DNA of 64,000 bases, from NCBI GenBank assembly GCA_947584595.1, contig CANPWP010000001.1, forward strand, positions 62,001 through 126,000, written 5' to 3'. How positions within the stretch are numbered: the first letter of the stretch is position 1; each line of letters begins with the position of its first letter. Of this stretch, positions 1 through 9,036 are shown one piece after another. The translations under genes and the position numbers were made by a program. The notes under the pieces were generated by a model. The model saw nothing but the letters and a program-made list of their open reading frames with translations. It did not search any database and was not told the DNA's origin. The stretch comes from an uncultured Clostridia bacterium. Lineage in GTDB: Bacteria > Bacillota > Clostridia > Oscillospirales > Acutalibacteraceae.

Positions 1-143
1 TTGATATACTTTAAATCCTCTTGTGGATTATCTGATAAAAGAATTATATTTTTATTACTTATTAACTTTTTTGTCGACCTGACAATAGCCTCACAACCAT
101 GGTTGCCACTTCCTATATGTGGGTATAAAACTATGGTTTTCAT
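1..143 (-). CDS. polysaccharide pyruvyl transferase family protein (N-terminal fragment)
   Basis: Only the first 47 codons lie in the window; the gene runs off the left edge. The N-terminus reads MKTIVLYPHIGSGNHGCEAI followed by VRSTKKLI, which matches the start of the CsaB/WcaK-type pyruvyl transferase family (a nucleotide-binding loop with GSGNHGCEA, then a helix). Such enzymes add a pyruvate ketal to sugars of exported polysaccharides, using phosphoenolpyruvate. The ATG at 143 has a clear Shine-Dalgarno (AGGAG, 8 nt upstream). It starts 1 bp after the stop of the upstream glycosyltransferase, so it belongs to the same operon. The catalytic part is not visible, so substrate and activity are inferred. 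Confidence 0.75.
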   Translation of the reverse strand, partial: MKTIVLYPHIGSGNHGCEAIVRSTKKLISNKNIILLSDNPQEDLKYI

Positions 144-144
144 T

Positions 145-1194
145 TCATGCACTCCTAATTTTATAGATGTAATAAATTAAATTATATCTTTTTAACTGTA
201 ATAGCCTAAAAATAATTCTAACCTTTTTGTTTTTTATATCCTTATAATTAACCTTTTTTAATATAGATGCCATTTTATATTTATCAGTAATTTCTTTTAA
301 TTCAGTTATAATTGTCTTCCTATCCGCTTTTCGGGTCTTATCAAAAATCATATTAAAAACAACAATTTCTAAAAGTTTTAAAGTTTCCAATAATAATTTA
401 TCCTCAAAATCTTTTTTTTGTAAATCTTCATGTTTTGAAAAAAACTGATATCTTTCATTTGTAGTTAACAAATAGGATGTTACCAACTTTTTATCATATT
501 TTTTTAAAACAGTAGTAATATGGTCTGAAGAATAATTGTATAATGGAATATCCACATACCTGACAACATTAGAATAATAAAATAATATTAAATTAAACAA
601 ATTATCTTCAAGATGATTTATTCTTTCATCAAATTGTATTCCAACTTTATTGATAAATTTTCTTCGATAAATTTTACCCCAAGGTACACCAATACCTGTA
701 TAAATGTTTTCTTGAGGTTGCCCATATGCGGTATCAAGCAATTGAAAATATAAATCCCTTTTAGATTCATAAGTATTTTTAAAAATCCTGTTACCGTCAA
801 AAAAGTGATCAACAACAACCAGATCCTCAATATTAACATTACAACAGCAACAAACTATGTCTGTTTCCGGAGTAAGTTTTTCAAACAAATATTCAACAGC
901 ATTTTGCTCCAGCCAGTCGTCTGAATCTACAAACATAACATACTCGCCTTTAGACTCTTTAAGTCCATAATTACGGGCAACAGATACTCCTTTATTATCC
1001 TGATGATAAACTATAATATTTTCGTTTGAAACACTCAAGTCCTTACATTTTTTTAAACTATTATCTGTAGAACCATCATCAACAATTATGATTTCTATAT
1101 TTGAATAGGTTTGAGCAATAATACTATTTATACATCTTTTTATTGTTTTTTCTCTATTATATACCGGAACAATAACAGAAATTAACGGTAACAT
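145..1194 (-). CDS. GT2 family glycosyltransferase
   Basis: This 349-residue protein has a GT-A fold glycosyltransferase family 2 domain at its N-terminus: a Rossmann start (ISVIVPVYN, residues 5-13), the nucleotide-binding DDGSTD at 39-44 and the metal-binding DSDD at 90-93. It should transfer a sugar from a nucleotide-sugar to a growing surface glycan at the cytoplasmic membrane face. The C-terminal half (about 240-349) is Lys/Leu-rich and without assigned domain, typical of capsule and EPS enzymes. It lies 4 bp downstream of another GT2 gene and 1 bp upstream of the pyruvyl transferase. Donor and acceptor cannot be read from sequence. Confidence 0.88.
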   Translation of the reverse strand: MLPLISVIVPVYNREKTIKRCINSIIAQTYSNIEIIIVDDGSTDNSLKKCKDLSVSNENIIVYHQDNKGVSVARNYGLKESKGEYVMFVDSDDWLEQNAVEYLFEKLTPETDIVCCCCNVNIEDLVVVDHFFDGNRIFKNTYESKRDLYFQLLDTAYGQPQENIYTGIGVPWGKIYRRKFINKVGIQFDERINHLEDNLFNLILFYYSNVVRYVDIPLYNYSSDHITTVLKKYDKKLVTSYLLTTNERYQFFSKHEDLQKKDFEDKLLLETLKLLEIVVFNMIFDKTRKADRKTIITELKEITDKYKMASILKKVNYKDIKNKKVRIIFRLLQLKRYNLIYYIYKIRSA

Positions 1195-1198
1195 AATA

Positions 1199-2203
1199 TT
1201 AAGCCTCTCTGAGTTCTGTACGTTTTTTTTGCTGTTTAATAATAAATGAATAACCTAAATAATTTGTCTTGCGTAAAATCATAAGCGGCAAATATCTAAT
1301 TCCTTTATAAATTTCAGGAAATTGCTTTTTTAGCCACAAATCATATTCTATAAACTCTTGTTTTAAAGAATTTTTATCTTCCATTAAAACAAGCATTTCA
1401 AAGTAATAATAACTTAATGCACGCAGTCTTTCATAATATATTTTTTGTAATTGCAAATTTTTTGTTTCGTTCTTTGTTAAACATAAAAGTGTCCGTAATA
1501 CATATTCAAACTCCTTATAATGTTTCTTCATTCCTTCAACACTAACACTTTGACCCGGACGTGATAAACGATAACAATAAATACTATATGGCATTATTGT
1601 AACACTTTTACAACAATTACAACTCCTAAATACATATTCATTATCTGTATAAAAGCAATGCTCTGTTATCGAAATATTATTTTCCTTTAACAAAGCTGTT
1701 TTAAATGTTAACGCATACATTTCAATGCTATAAGGCTGTACAGGTATTTCATCAATCGTACTATTTTTCACTCTGTCTGTTTTGTAATAAGGATTATCTA
1801 TAATAACCACTTTATTGGTAACATCATAAAATTTTGTAAAAGCAGTAACTACCATATCAGATTCACATTTTTCCAGTTCATCTAAAAACGCTGTTAAATC
1901 CTTTTTATTGTAATAATCATCACCATCAAGTTGTTTAAAATATTTTCCTGTAGCATTTCGTATTCCGGACGTAACAGTAGAACCCCAACCACCGTTTTTT
2001 TTATGAATTACCTTAAACACTTCAGGATATTCATTTTCATATTTTTTTGCAATTTCTAAAGTATTATCGGTAGACCCATCATCAATAATTAAAACTTCTA
2101 ATCTTTCTTTTCCTTTTACATTTACGAAAGAGTTTAATGCCTCCTCGATATAGTTCTGTACATTATAAGCAGCTATAGATACTGTTAATATTTTTTTCAT
2201 CAT
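1199..2203 (-). CDS. GT2 family glycosyltransferase
   Basis: The 334-residue product carries the GT2 signature: LTVSIAAYNV near residues 6-15, DDGSTD at 41-46 and DGDD at 93-96. Between them is a GGWGSTVTSGI stretch (71-81), seen in a clade of GT2 enzymes from Firmicutes surface-polysaccharide loci. Two ATGs start the frame (MM); the second one, at 2200, has the better spacing from the AGGAG site (7 nt instead of 4). It sits between other glycosyltransferases with gaps of 4 and 13 bp, so it is part of the same transcript. The sugar specificity is unknown. Confidence 0.87.
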   Translation of the reverse strand: MMKKILTVSIAAYNVQNYIEEALNSFVNVKGKERLEVLIIDDGSTDNTLEIAKKYENEYPEVFKVIHKKNGGWGSTVTSGIRNATGKYFKQLDGDDYYNKKDLTAFLDELEKCESDMVVTAFTKFYDVTNKVVIIDNPYYKTDRVKNSTIDEIPVQPYSIEMYALTFKTALLKENNISITEHCFYTDNEYVFRSCNCCKSVTIMPYSIYCYRLSRPGQSVSVEGMKKHYKEFEYVLRTLLCLTKNETKNLQLQKIYYERLRALSYYYFEMLVLMEDKNSLKQEFIEYDLWLKKQFPEIYKGIRYLPLMILRKTNYLGYSFIIKQQKKRTELREA

Positions 2204-2216
2204 TTTTCTCCTAATG

Positions 2217-3137
2217 TTACGGTTTTACTATTGGACCTAATTTTCCTGTTAATCCGTGCCTTACTCCTTTAAATAACATTCTCATTGTTTTAAACTTTTT
2301 ACATTTTATACTAAAAATAGCTAAAAGTTTTACAAAAACCAATTCAAAAGCAATAGCTTTATATTGTTTGTTTTGCTTATACATCCATGTAAAGTTTCTT
2401 GCTGCATAATACTCTTTCCAAGGTGCCTCAACGAAAAACGGCATTTTCTTTCCCAATACCTTTTTTTCAAAAGTTTCAGGTCTTGGATGATTATAACGAG
2501 ATTCAACAACAGTAACTACATAGGCTCCTGAAGCAAAAGAACGATGCTTATAATCAACCTCATCACCCTTTATAAAAAACTCCTTATTCGGATACCCTAT
2601 TTCTGCCACCAGTTCACGAGACACAAGTGTTCCGTTGAATGGATTTGCCGCATTCTCAATAATACCATTTTGGGCAACTTTTAAAGCATCTTTTACAGTA
2701 TAAATATTATCTATTTTAAAAGAAAGCATATCTCCCTGCTGTACTAACGAATTTATAAACAACTTCTTATTACCTTTATTTTGATTGTAAAAATCAACTG
2801 CCTTATTATACAAAATACTAAAAGTATTTTCATCAGCAGCAACTCCATCATCGTCCATCAAGACTATCCAATCGGCGCCATCATCATAAGCAGCTTTAGT
2901 ACCTACATAAAATCCACCTGCTCCACCGATATTTGATTCTGTTTTAATATATTTGAACTTTGGGTTGTTTAACCAACCTTTACTATGTAAAAATCCGTAT
3001 GTACCATCGGTAGAGCAATTATCTATAATAAATATACGGTCAAATTTTATAGTTTGTTTTAATAACATTTCAATGTTATTAGCAAGTAATTTTTTTCGAT
3101 TATATGTTACTATTACTGCTGCAAGCAAATTATTCAT
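2217..3137 (-). CDS. GT2 glycosyltransferase, rhamnosyl/galactofuranosyltransferase-like
   Basis: This 306-residue protein belongs to the GT2 subgroup that includes rhamnosyl- and galactofuranosyltransferases. It has AAVIVTYNRKKLL at the start, an IDNCSTDGT nucleotide-binding segment at 38-46, the NIGGAGGFY motif at 69-77 and a MDDDG metal site at 94-98. The GGAGGF and DDD combination separates it from the neighbouring DDGSTD-type GT2 enzymes. Its ATG overlaps the stop of the upstream gene (ATGA, 3134-3137), which suggests translational coupling. Activity on rhamnose or galactofuranose is a family-based guess; no dTDP-rhamnose or UDP-Galf synthesis genes are in the window. Confidence 0.85.
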   Translation of the reverse strand: MNNLLAAVIVTYNRKKLLANNIEMLLKQTIKFDRIFIIDNCSTDGTYGFLHSKGWLNNPKFKYIKTESNIGGAGGFYVGTKAAYDDGADWIVLMDDDGVAADENTFSILYNKAVDFYNQNKGNKKLFINSLVQQGDMLSFKIDNIYTVKDALKVAQNGIIENAANPFNGTLVSRELVAEIGYPNKEFFIKGDEVDYKHRSFASGAYVVTVVESRYNHPRPETFEKKVLGKKMPFFVEAPWKEYYAARNFTWMYKQNKQYKAIAFELVFVKLLAIFSIKCKKFKTMRMLFKGVRHGLTGKLGPIVKP

Positions 3138-4108
3138 CCTCTCTTTAGATGATTTCTACATTTAGCATATAGAGAAGGTATAAAAAACGCCATTATACCC
3201 TGTAATTTTCTGCCAATCCCATAACTTTCGCTGGTTATATATACCAAAAAATTTTTTCTTAAATATTTACAAAGATCCTTCCACACAGGTTTATTGTTTA
3301 TACCATCTTTTTTATATAAATAAACCAAATTAAGTGCAATGTCGAAAATTTCTGCTCTTGCAATAATTGAAAGCTCAGATTTGTTACGACTGCTGTCAAT
3401 TATTTTTTCATAAGTACGAATACTATGAAAATTGTTTAAAGAAAAACCACACAATGTAGCAGAATTATCACGTTGAAAATAATGATAGACCCTCGACTGA
3501 GGGTCAAAACAAACTTTTTTACAATATTTTAAATACCTAAAAGCAAAATCCAGATCTTCAGTTGTTCCCACATCATCTAAAAACTTTAAATTATTTTCAC
3601 GTATAATTCTTAATTTGTACAATTTATTCCATGCAAATCCGCTTATATTTGGATACGACATTAAGGCCTTTTGAGCTTCTAACCCGTTCATCTCAACAAA
3701 CTTAACATTTTCATTTATTACAACACTTTCTCCATTTTCATAATCCACATAATGACCCAAACAAACCAAATCAGGATTATACTTATCATATAATTCAATA
3801 AACCGAGATATATAATTAGGTTCAACCCAATCATCCGGGTCAGGGAAAATAACATATTGCCCTTTTGCAATTTCAATTCCAGCATTTCTTGCAGAAGATA
3901 AACCATCGTTTATTTTATGTGCAACACGAACTAAGTCAGAATATTTTTCTGCATATTCGTCGCACATTACTCCGCTCTTATCTTTTGAACCATCGTCAAT
4001 TAATATGATTTCCATATCATCAGTTGTTTGATTCAAAAGTGTATCCATACAACGAGTTAAATATTTTTCCATATTGTAAACAGGTACAACTACAGATACT
4101 TTTTTCAT
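3134..4108 (-). CDS. GT2 family glycosyltransferase
   Basis: A 324-residue GT2 enzyme with VSVVVPVYNMEKYL at the N-terminus, DDGSKD at 38-43 and the metal-binding DPDD at 90-93. The SSARNAGIE segment (71-79) is the usual helix before the strand that ends in the DxDD motif. It overlaps the next gene by 4 bp and follows the beta-propeller gene after 32 bp. It should act on the lipid-linked repeat unit in the cytoplasm. Nothing in the sequence identifies donor or linkage. Confidence 0.87.
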   Translation of the reverse strand: MKKVSVVVPVYNMEKYLTRCMDTLLNQTTDDMEIILIDDGSKDKSGVMCDEYAEKYSDLVRVAHKINDGLSSARNAGIEIAKGQYVIFPDPDDWVEPNYISRFIELYDKYNPDLVCLGHYVDYENGESVVINENVKFVEMNGLEAQKALMSYPNISGFAWNKLYKLRIIRENNLKFLDDVGTTEDLDFAFRYLKYCKKVCFDPQSRVYHYFQRDNSATLCGFSLNNFHSIRTYEKIIDSSRNKSELSIIARAEIFDIALNLVYLYKKDGINNKPVWKDLCKYLRKNFLVYITSESYGIGRKLQGIMAFFIPSLYAKCRNHLKRG

Positions 4109-4140
4109 AAATTATTCCTTTTAAAAATTTATAATGCCAC

Positions 4141-5022
4141 TTACTTACGCAATAATGTTTTCAAAATTTTAATAATTGCTCTATAATATGACTTTCGGTA
4201 GTATTTTAAATCAATAACTTCAATTTTGTCATTATAATTATATGTATGTACACCGATTGCAGGATTTCCATTTAATATACCAATATCATTAGGTGTTATT
4301 GTCTTTAACAGTTGGAATTTAAAATCGTAAATAAAATTATCTTGTAATTCTAAAAAGTTAATTGCTTTTCCATATTCCTCAATACAATCTTGAGTAACCA
4401 TAATATTTTTATTATTTAGTTTAAATATATTTCCTCCAGGTCTTGCAATACTCATATCTGTTGACAATACGCCTTGTTTTGAAATTTCAAACTTTGTACC
4501 ATTATATTCTAGTAATAGCAACTCTTTTTTATCAGTTTCATTTTTACCCAATCTTAATGACAGTGCATACAGTTTATCATTTACAAAAAACGGTGTTGTA
4601 TCAACCAATTTTATGTTGTCCATACATGCTATTTGTTTTTCCCATTTATCAGGAAAAGAAATTGCCTTATACATAAATAATTTATTTGATTCATTTGATT
4701 CCGGAAGCATATATATATCGTTATTTAGTCTGAATATTAACGGATATGAAAGATGATATTCTTCTTTTATTATTTCCCTAAAATCTTCAAATTTGTTATT
4801 TTCTCTGTTGAATTTTGAATATACAATAACTCCTCTGCTTAATTTATAAGAAAAAAACTCTGCAAAAAGATATGTTTCGTTTTTATAATCAAACAAAAAT
4901 GGATCTGCATACCATCCTCTATGTCCGTTTTTAATAATTTGAAAACCAGCGGTATCTTTTAGCAATAATCCGTTTTTCTTATTTCTGTAAGCAATATTCC
5001 ATGTTTCAATTTTTAATCCCAT
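4141..5022 (-). CDS. beta-propeller protein resembling the GINT1 N-terminal domain (glucosamine inositolphosphorylceramide transferase 1-like)
   Basis: The 293-residue product has no GT-A or GT-B signature. It shows repeated blade-like segments with alternating hydrophobics, including WYADPFLF (37-44), YLFAEFF, YPLIFRLNNDIYMLPES and TPFFVNDKLYALS. ADPF and MLPES occur in the family annotated as the N-terminal domain of plant GINT1, a five-bladed beta-propeller related to GH43/GH32 folds. In bacteria such proteins occur inside polysaccharide loci, sometimes fused to formyl- or glycosyltransferases. Here it stands alone between GT2 genes. Its role could be sugar binding or catalysis; I cannot decide. 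Confidence 0.6.
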   Translation of the reverse strand: MGLKIETWNIAYRNKKNGLLLKDTAGFQIIKNGHRGWYADPFLFDYKNETYLFAEFFSYKLSRGVIVYSKFNRENNKFEDFREIIKEEYHLSYPLIFRLNNDIYMLPESNESNKLFMYKAISFPDKWEKQIACMDNIKLVDTTPFFVNDKLYALSLRLGKNETDKKELLLLEYNGTKFEISKQGVLSTDMSIARPGGNIFKLNNKNIMVTQDCIEEYGKAINFLELQDNFIYDFKFQLLKTITPNDIGILNGNPAIGVHTYNYNDKIEVIDLKYYRKSYYRAIIKILKTLLRK

Positions 5023-5053
5023 TTTACGTACAACCTTTATGCAAAATTAATAA

Positions 5054-6247
5054 TTATTGAAAACAGCTTGCAAGTTTCCACAAATTTATATCATTATTTA
5101 GCATAGCTTTTTCTGTTTGTTTTAGTATATACGGTAATTTAACATCCTTACTTGGCTTATTTTTTTTTATAATATTACATGCAAGTACAAATAAAGAATT
5201 AACTAATTCATTGTCTAAACCGCAAAATGTTTTATAATAATATAAACTTAAATGTCTTATTAAAAGCGTATAAAACATATCATTAAATTTTAAATTTAAA
5301 TTTTTATACTGACCTAATATTTTCATTAACAGCCAATAGCTGTCTATTGTTTTTAATTGGGTCGTTTTGTTTTGAATGTGTGAAAAATTATTTTCATACC
5401 ATCTATATTCATATAAAACTTCCGAAATATAGGCAAACTTTTTACATTGAGGGAAAATGAGCATTTGGATAATTGTATCTTCATACCAGTACCCTGGAAA
5501 AAACCTTACTTTATTCCATAATTCTCTTTTATAAACCTTACACCAAGGAAGACCGGGATAATTCATTATTTCATCATTGTTCTTATAGCTCATTAAATTA
5601 AATTTAGGATAAATATTAGGTAATACACTAACTACCTTGCCATTTGATTCTTTAACAAGATTATGTGCTCCCATTACTATATCATAATTTCCCTCAAATG
5701 CCTTTGAAAGTAGTTTTTCCACAGTATCATTATGAATTTGATCATCACAATCAACAAACATTAAATATTTCCCGCTTGCATTGTTTATACCGGTATTTCT
5801 TGCTCCCGCAATTCCAATATTTTTTTGAAAAATTATTTTTATATTAGGATAATCTTTATATTTTTTTAAAATATCCTTTGCGCCATCTGTAGAACCGTCA
5901 TCAACAAAAATAGCCTCAAATTTATATTTTGTTTTCTGTTCAATGATTGATAATATATTGTTTTCTATTAGGTCAACATAATTGTAAACTGGTATTACAA
6001 TAGACAAATCAATTTCATTATTTATTTTAGGATTTATATATTCAGGTTCGGAAACTATATCTGGATATACTTTTGTAATATTTTTCAAAGCAACTTCTGA
6101 ATCCATTTTTACTATATTTTTTTTGTATAATATTTTTTTTATAAAAAATATTATACAAAAAAAGAAATATGACAATTCAGCAAATAATATTGATAAACTT
6201 TCATTATGAAATATATTATAAAATTTAAAATAAATAGCATGTTTCAT
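5054..6247 (-). CDS. GT2 family glycosyltransferase with N-terminal hydrophobic segment
   Basis: At 397 residues this is the longest GT2 of the locus. The catalytic core starts late: LSIVIPVYNYVDLI at 81-94, DDGSTD at 116-121 and DCDD at 166-169. The extra ~80 residues include a hydrophobic stretch (about 18-37) that may anchor it to the membrane. The codons for residues 28-43 contain a perfect 21-bp AT-only-plus-one-GC inverted repeat (6118-6163), described separately. The start 3 bp from the upstream stop indicates tight coupling. WCKVYKRELW and PGYWYEDTI in the C-terminal half are typical of EPS GT2 enzymes. Confidence 0.86.
   Translation of the reverse strand: MKHAIYFKFYNIFHNESLSILFAELSYFFFCIIFFIKKILYKKNIVKMDSEVALKNITKVYPDIVSEPEYINPKINNEIDLSIVIPVYNYVDLIENNILSIIEQKTKYKFEAIFVDDGSTDGAKDILKKYKDYPNIKIIFQKNIGIAGARNTGINNASGKYLMFVDCDDQIHNDTVEKLLSKAFEGNYDIVMGAHNLVKESNGKVVSVLPNIYPKFNLMSYKNNDEIMNYPGLPWCKVYKRELWNKVRFFPGYWYEDTIIQMLIFPQCKKFAYISEVLYEYRWYENNFSHIQNKTTQLKTIDSYWLLMKILGQYKNLNLKFNDMFYTLLIRHLSLYYYKTFCGLDNELVNSLFVLACNIIKKNKPSKDVKLPYILKQTEKAMLNNDINLWKLASCFQ
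6118..6163. repeat. perfect 21-bp inverted repeat inside a GT2 coding region
   Basis: Arms 6118-6138 and 6143-6163 are exact reverse complements, separated by 4 nt. The centre of each arm is GTATAATA or its complement, flanked by runs of six or seven T or A. In RNA it would form a long hairpin with U-rich flanks. Confidence 0.9.
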
Positions 6248-6250
6248 AAT

Positions 6251-7363
6251 TTATAACCTCATAAGCATTTCTTCAACAGCTTTAGTTGTGTTTTCCGTAC
6301 TGAAAAACTTGCCTCGTTCTTTTGCTTTTTCTGCATAAATTGCAAGCAAACCGTCAGTAGTCAGTATTTTTTTAATTCCTTTGTAAAGAGCATCTTCATT
6401 ATTTTCGGTTACAATTCCATATTGATTATTTTCTCCAAGCATTTCCTGCATACCTGAACATAATGTTGTAACAACAGGCGTTCCAATAATCAAGGATTCC
6501 GTAACAGAAGTACTGAATCCTTCACTATAAGAAGAGCAAACATATAAGTCACATTTTCTTACATATTTATAAGGATTAGTTTTGTAGCCTAAAAAAATAA
6601 AACTGTTTAAAAGATTATTTTTTAATAAATATTTTTCTATAATATGTTGTTCTTCTCCCAAACCAAGGATATAAACCTTATTTTTTATTCCATTGTCTAA
6701 TAACTTTTTATGTATAGACGCCAACCTTTTAAAACCTTTAACTTTCGTTATTTTTCCAACAGAACAAAGGTTGAAAACGCTTTCATCAAAAGTGATATCA
6801 TCAACATTTTCAAAAGACTTTTTTAAAATAACATCTGTTTCAATGGTATTATACAAAACCTCTATAGGTTTATTAAAAGAAAATGTTTTAGTAAAATAAT
6901 CCTTAACCAATTTTGATACACAAATTGTATTATCAAATTTACTATAACATTCTTTTGCTTCCCTAAAATTTCTAAATCCTACAGAGGCATTTTTTTCTGT
7001 ATCCATTTTACAATGAATCCAGCTTACAAGCTTTGTATCTTTGTCCGGACAGCCACTTACAATTCTTGCTGTCGGACCTTCAAGATATGATACAACAATA
7101 TCATATTTTTCTTTTATAAACTTTTTATAAAGACTTTGCGGTGAAAATAGTTTTAAAATTTGACTATTTCCTTTGAATGTTTTTTTAAAACAATATCTAT
7201 ACTTAATATCCCTTTTTAAAAATTGTTCATTTACTCCGCCTGCAAATAATACTTGAACAGTAATATCAAAATTACTTCTGTCCATATTATTAACAAGATT
7301 AACAAGAACTTTTTCAGCTCCGCCGTGTGATAAATTGGGAATAAAAAACAATATCTTTTTCAT
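6251..7363 (-). CDS. GT4 family glycosyltransferase
   Basis: The 370-residue protein has the two-Rossmann GT-B layout of family GT4. The N-terminal domain begins ILFFIPNLSHGGAEKVL, where HGGAE is the acceptor-side glycine loop. The C-terminal domain has CSVGKITKVKGF and ends in the donor-binding EGFSTSVTESLIIGTP, the EX7E motif of retaining transferases. It should use a UDP- or GDP-sugar with retention of configuration. It sits between two GT2 genes with gaps of 3 and 6 bp. No signal peptide or membrane segment is visible, so it is likely cytoplasmic or peripheral. Confidence 0.9.
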   Translation of the reverse strand: MKKILFFIPNLSHGGAEKVLVNLVNNMDRSNFDITVQVLFAGGVNEQFLKRDIKYRYCFKKTFKGNSQILKLFSPQSLYKKFIKEKYDIVVSYLEGPTARIVSGCPDKDTKLVSWIHCKMDTEKNASVGFRNFREAKECYSKFDNTICVSKLVKDYFTKTFSFNKPIEVLYNTIETDVILKKSFENVDDITFDESVFNLCSVGKITKVKGFKRLASIHKKLLDNGIKNKVYILGLGEEQHIIEKYLLKNNLLNSFIFLGYKTNPYKYVRKCDLYVCSSYSEGFSTSVTESLIIGTPVVTTLCSGMQEMLGENNQYGIVTENNEDALYKGIKKILTTDGLLAIYAEKAKERGKFFSTENTTKAVEEMLMRL

Positions 7364-7369
7364 ATATTT

Positions 7370-8179
7370 CTACTTTCTGCTAAATCTTTTTTCGTGCAAT
7401 ATTTTATATATAGGCGTTGGCAACAATCCAACTAAAATAGGTTTAATAGCGTAATAATAACACCTTACAGGCAAGTTAAATGTTTTTATTATTTTTTTTC
7501 GCAATTTATAGCTATTAATCCTATACTTAAATTTTCTGCGTTTTGCCGCTGACCTGTCATCTCGCATACTGTATAAAGCTTCTTGAATATTTGCGCCTTT
7601 ATAACCGGCTTTATAAAGTCTATACCATAAATCATAATCTTCAATTCTTGTAACTTCTTCGCTTGTATTATATCCGTCCAATTCATCAAGCACACTTTTT
7701 TTCATCATACAGCCTGCATGACAAAATGGAGGACCTACAACTAAATCCCTTATTGACGGAAAGTCTTTGACTATTGTTGTCCTGAATATTCCGTATTTGT
7801 CAAACATATTCATTCTTGTGCTGACTAATGAATATTCAGAATTTTTTTCAAGAAAATTTATTTCTTTTTCAAATCTTTCGGGAGAACATACATCATCGCC
7901 ATCCATTCTTGCTACATATTCTCCTTTAGCAACTTCCAAACAATTATTTAAGGTAGGTGCAAGGGTTAGATTTTTTTCATTTCTATAAACTTTTATTCTA
8001 TTATCACTATTCGCAATATTTAACGCTTTTTGAAATGTATTATCAGTTGAACAATCATCAAACATTATCAATTCCCAATTTGTATATGTTTGATTTTTAA
8101 TACTGTCTACAGCTTCTTCCAAGGTATCTGAACAATTATATATACCCATCAAAACTGATATCAATGGTTTACTGTTCAA
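7370..8179 (-). CDS. GT2 family glycosyltransferase
   Basis: GT2 enzyme of about 269 residues with PLISVLMGIYN near the start, DDCSTDNT as nucleotide-binding motif and MDGDDVC as metal site. The longer frame opens at an ATG at 8200. However, the only good Shine-Dalgarno, AGGAGG, lies inside codons 4-5 of that frame and is 6 nt before a TTG at 8179, so I place the start at the TTG. That start overlaps the last codons of the LicD gene by 11 bp, which fits translational coupling. The C-terminal part has YDLWYRLYKAGYKG, usual for capsular GT2 enzymes. Confidence 0.85.
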   Translation of the reverse strand: MNSKPLISVLMGIYNCSDTLEEAVDSIKNQTYTNWELIMFDDCSTDNTFQKALNIANSDNRIKVYRNEKNLTLAPTLNNCLEVAKGEYVARMDGDDVCSPERFEKEINFLEKNSEYSLVSTRMNMFDKYGIFRTTIVKDFPSIRDLVVGPPFCHAGCMMKKSVLDELDGYNTSEEVTRIEDYDLWYRLYKAGYKGANIQEALYSMRDDRSAAKRRKFKYRINSYKLRKKIIKTFNLPVRCYYYAIKPILVGLLPTPIYKILHEKRFSRK

Positions 8180-9026
8180 TTTTATCCTCCTCATATTCAT
8201 TTGTAAAGCTCACATATACAGGATGATGATACCATGTTTGCTGTTCTTCTGGGGGCAACTTCATATAATCTCCATATCTAATTTTTAAAAAACTATTATA
8301 ATCTTCTAAAACTTTTACATATGTATCTTCAAATTTTATATCAACTATTTTTTCAAGCAACTTTTTATCATAATGCATTCTCATAGTATTTATAACACTC
8401 ATGTCAGCTAATTTTAGGTTCGTATTTTTGTTATATTTACAAATTTTTTTTAAATACTTTTTTGCCTTTAACGGTAATTTATTTTTTCTACTTAATTTTA
8501 AAATTAACTTTGAACCTAATTGTAACAATTTACCATTATTCATAGGTGCATATTCTCTAACAAACAAATTATATAACATTACATCTATCATTTGCTTTTT
8601 TTGGTGTAATTTTTTTTCAGGGACCCTGTCAAAAGGGAAAATATCTACAAAAATACCTTTATGATAGTTTTTTCCTAAATCCGTTTTTTGAACAAATGCT
8701 GTATTTCTTTTTCTAACTTTGGTGAAACTTTGAGCAAAATCTCTATTGGTGTCATGATTCTGTAAAATATATTCGTCAGTATCTGTCCAAAGTTCAATAA
8801 ATTTATTATAGTCATCTCTTAACATACATATGTCAAGATCGTCATCCCATGGTATAAATCCTCCATGTCTAACTGCACCAAGAATAGTTCCATATGCAAT
8901 TGAATATTTAATATTATTTATTATACAAAAATTATGAATTACCTTTAATATTTCAATTTGAACCAATTGTAGTTTTCTTAAATCATTGTAATTATCAATT
9001 TTACTATAATCAAATTTCTCAATCAT
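8169..9026 (-). CDS. LicD family phosphotransferase
   Basis: This is a 285-residue LicD-family protein. The signature AYGTILGAVRHGGFIPWDDD (about residues 45-64), followed by LDI, gives the nucleotidyltransferase-fold acidic cluster typical of LicD and fukutin-type enzymes. LicD enzymes transfer phosphocholine from CDP-choline to cell-surface glycans, and relatives transfer polyol phosphates from CDP-polyols. The start at 9026 is chosen because AGGAA lies 8 nt upstream; a longer frame to 9050 has no such site and would overlap the previous gene. The gene directly upstream makes a CDP-activated polyol (10-bp gap), so CDP-glycerol is a plausible donor. No choline kinase or CTP:phosphocholine gene is in the window. 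Confidence 0.85.
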   Translation of the reverse strand: MIEKFDYSKIDNYNDLRKLQLVQIEILKVIHNFCIINNIKYSIAYGTILGAVRHGGFIPWDDDLDICMLRDDYNKFIELWTDTDEYILQNHDTNRDFAQSFTKVRKRNTAFVQKTDLGKNYHKGIFVDIFPFDRVPEKKLHQKKQMIDVMLYNLFVREYAPMNNGKLLQLGSKLILKLSRKNKLPLKAKKYLKKICKYNKNTNLKLADMSVINTMRMHYDKKLLEKIVDIKFEDTYVKVLEDYNSFLKIRYGDYMKLPPEEQQTWYHHPVYVSFTNEYEEDKIEQ

Positions 9027-9036
9027 GCTACATTTC

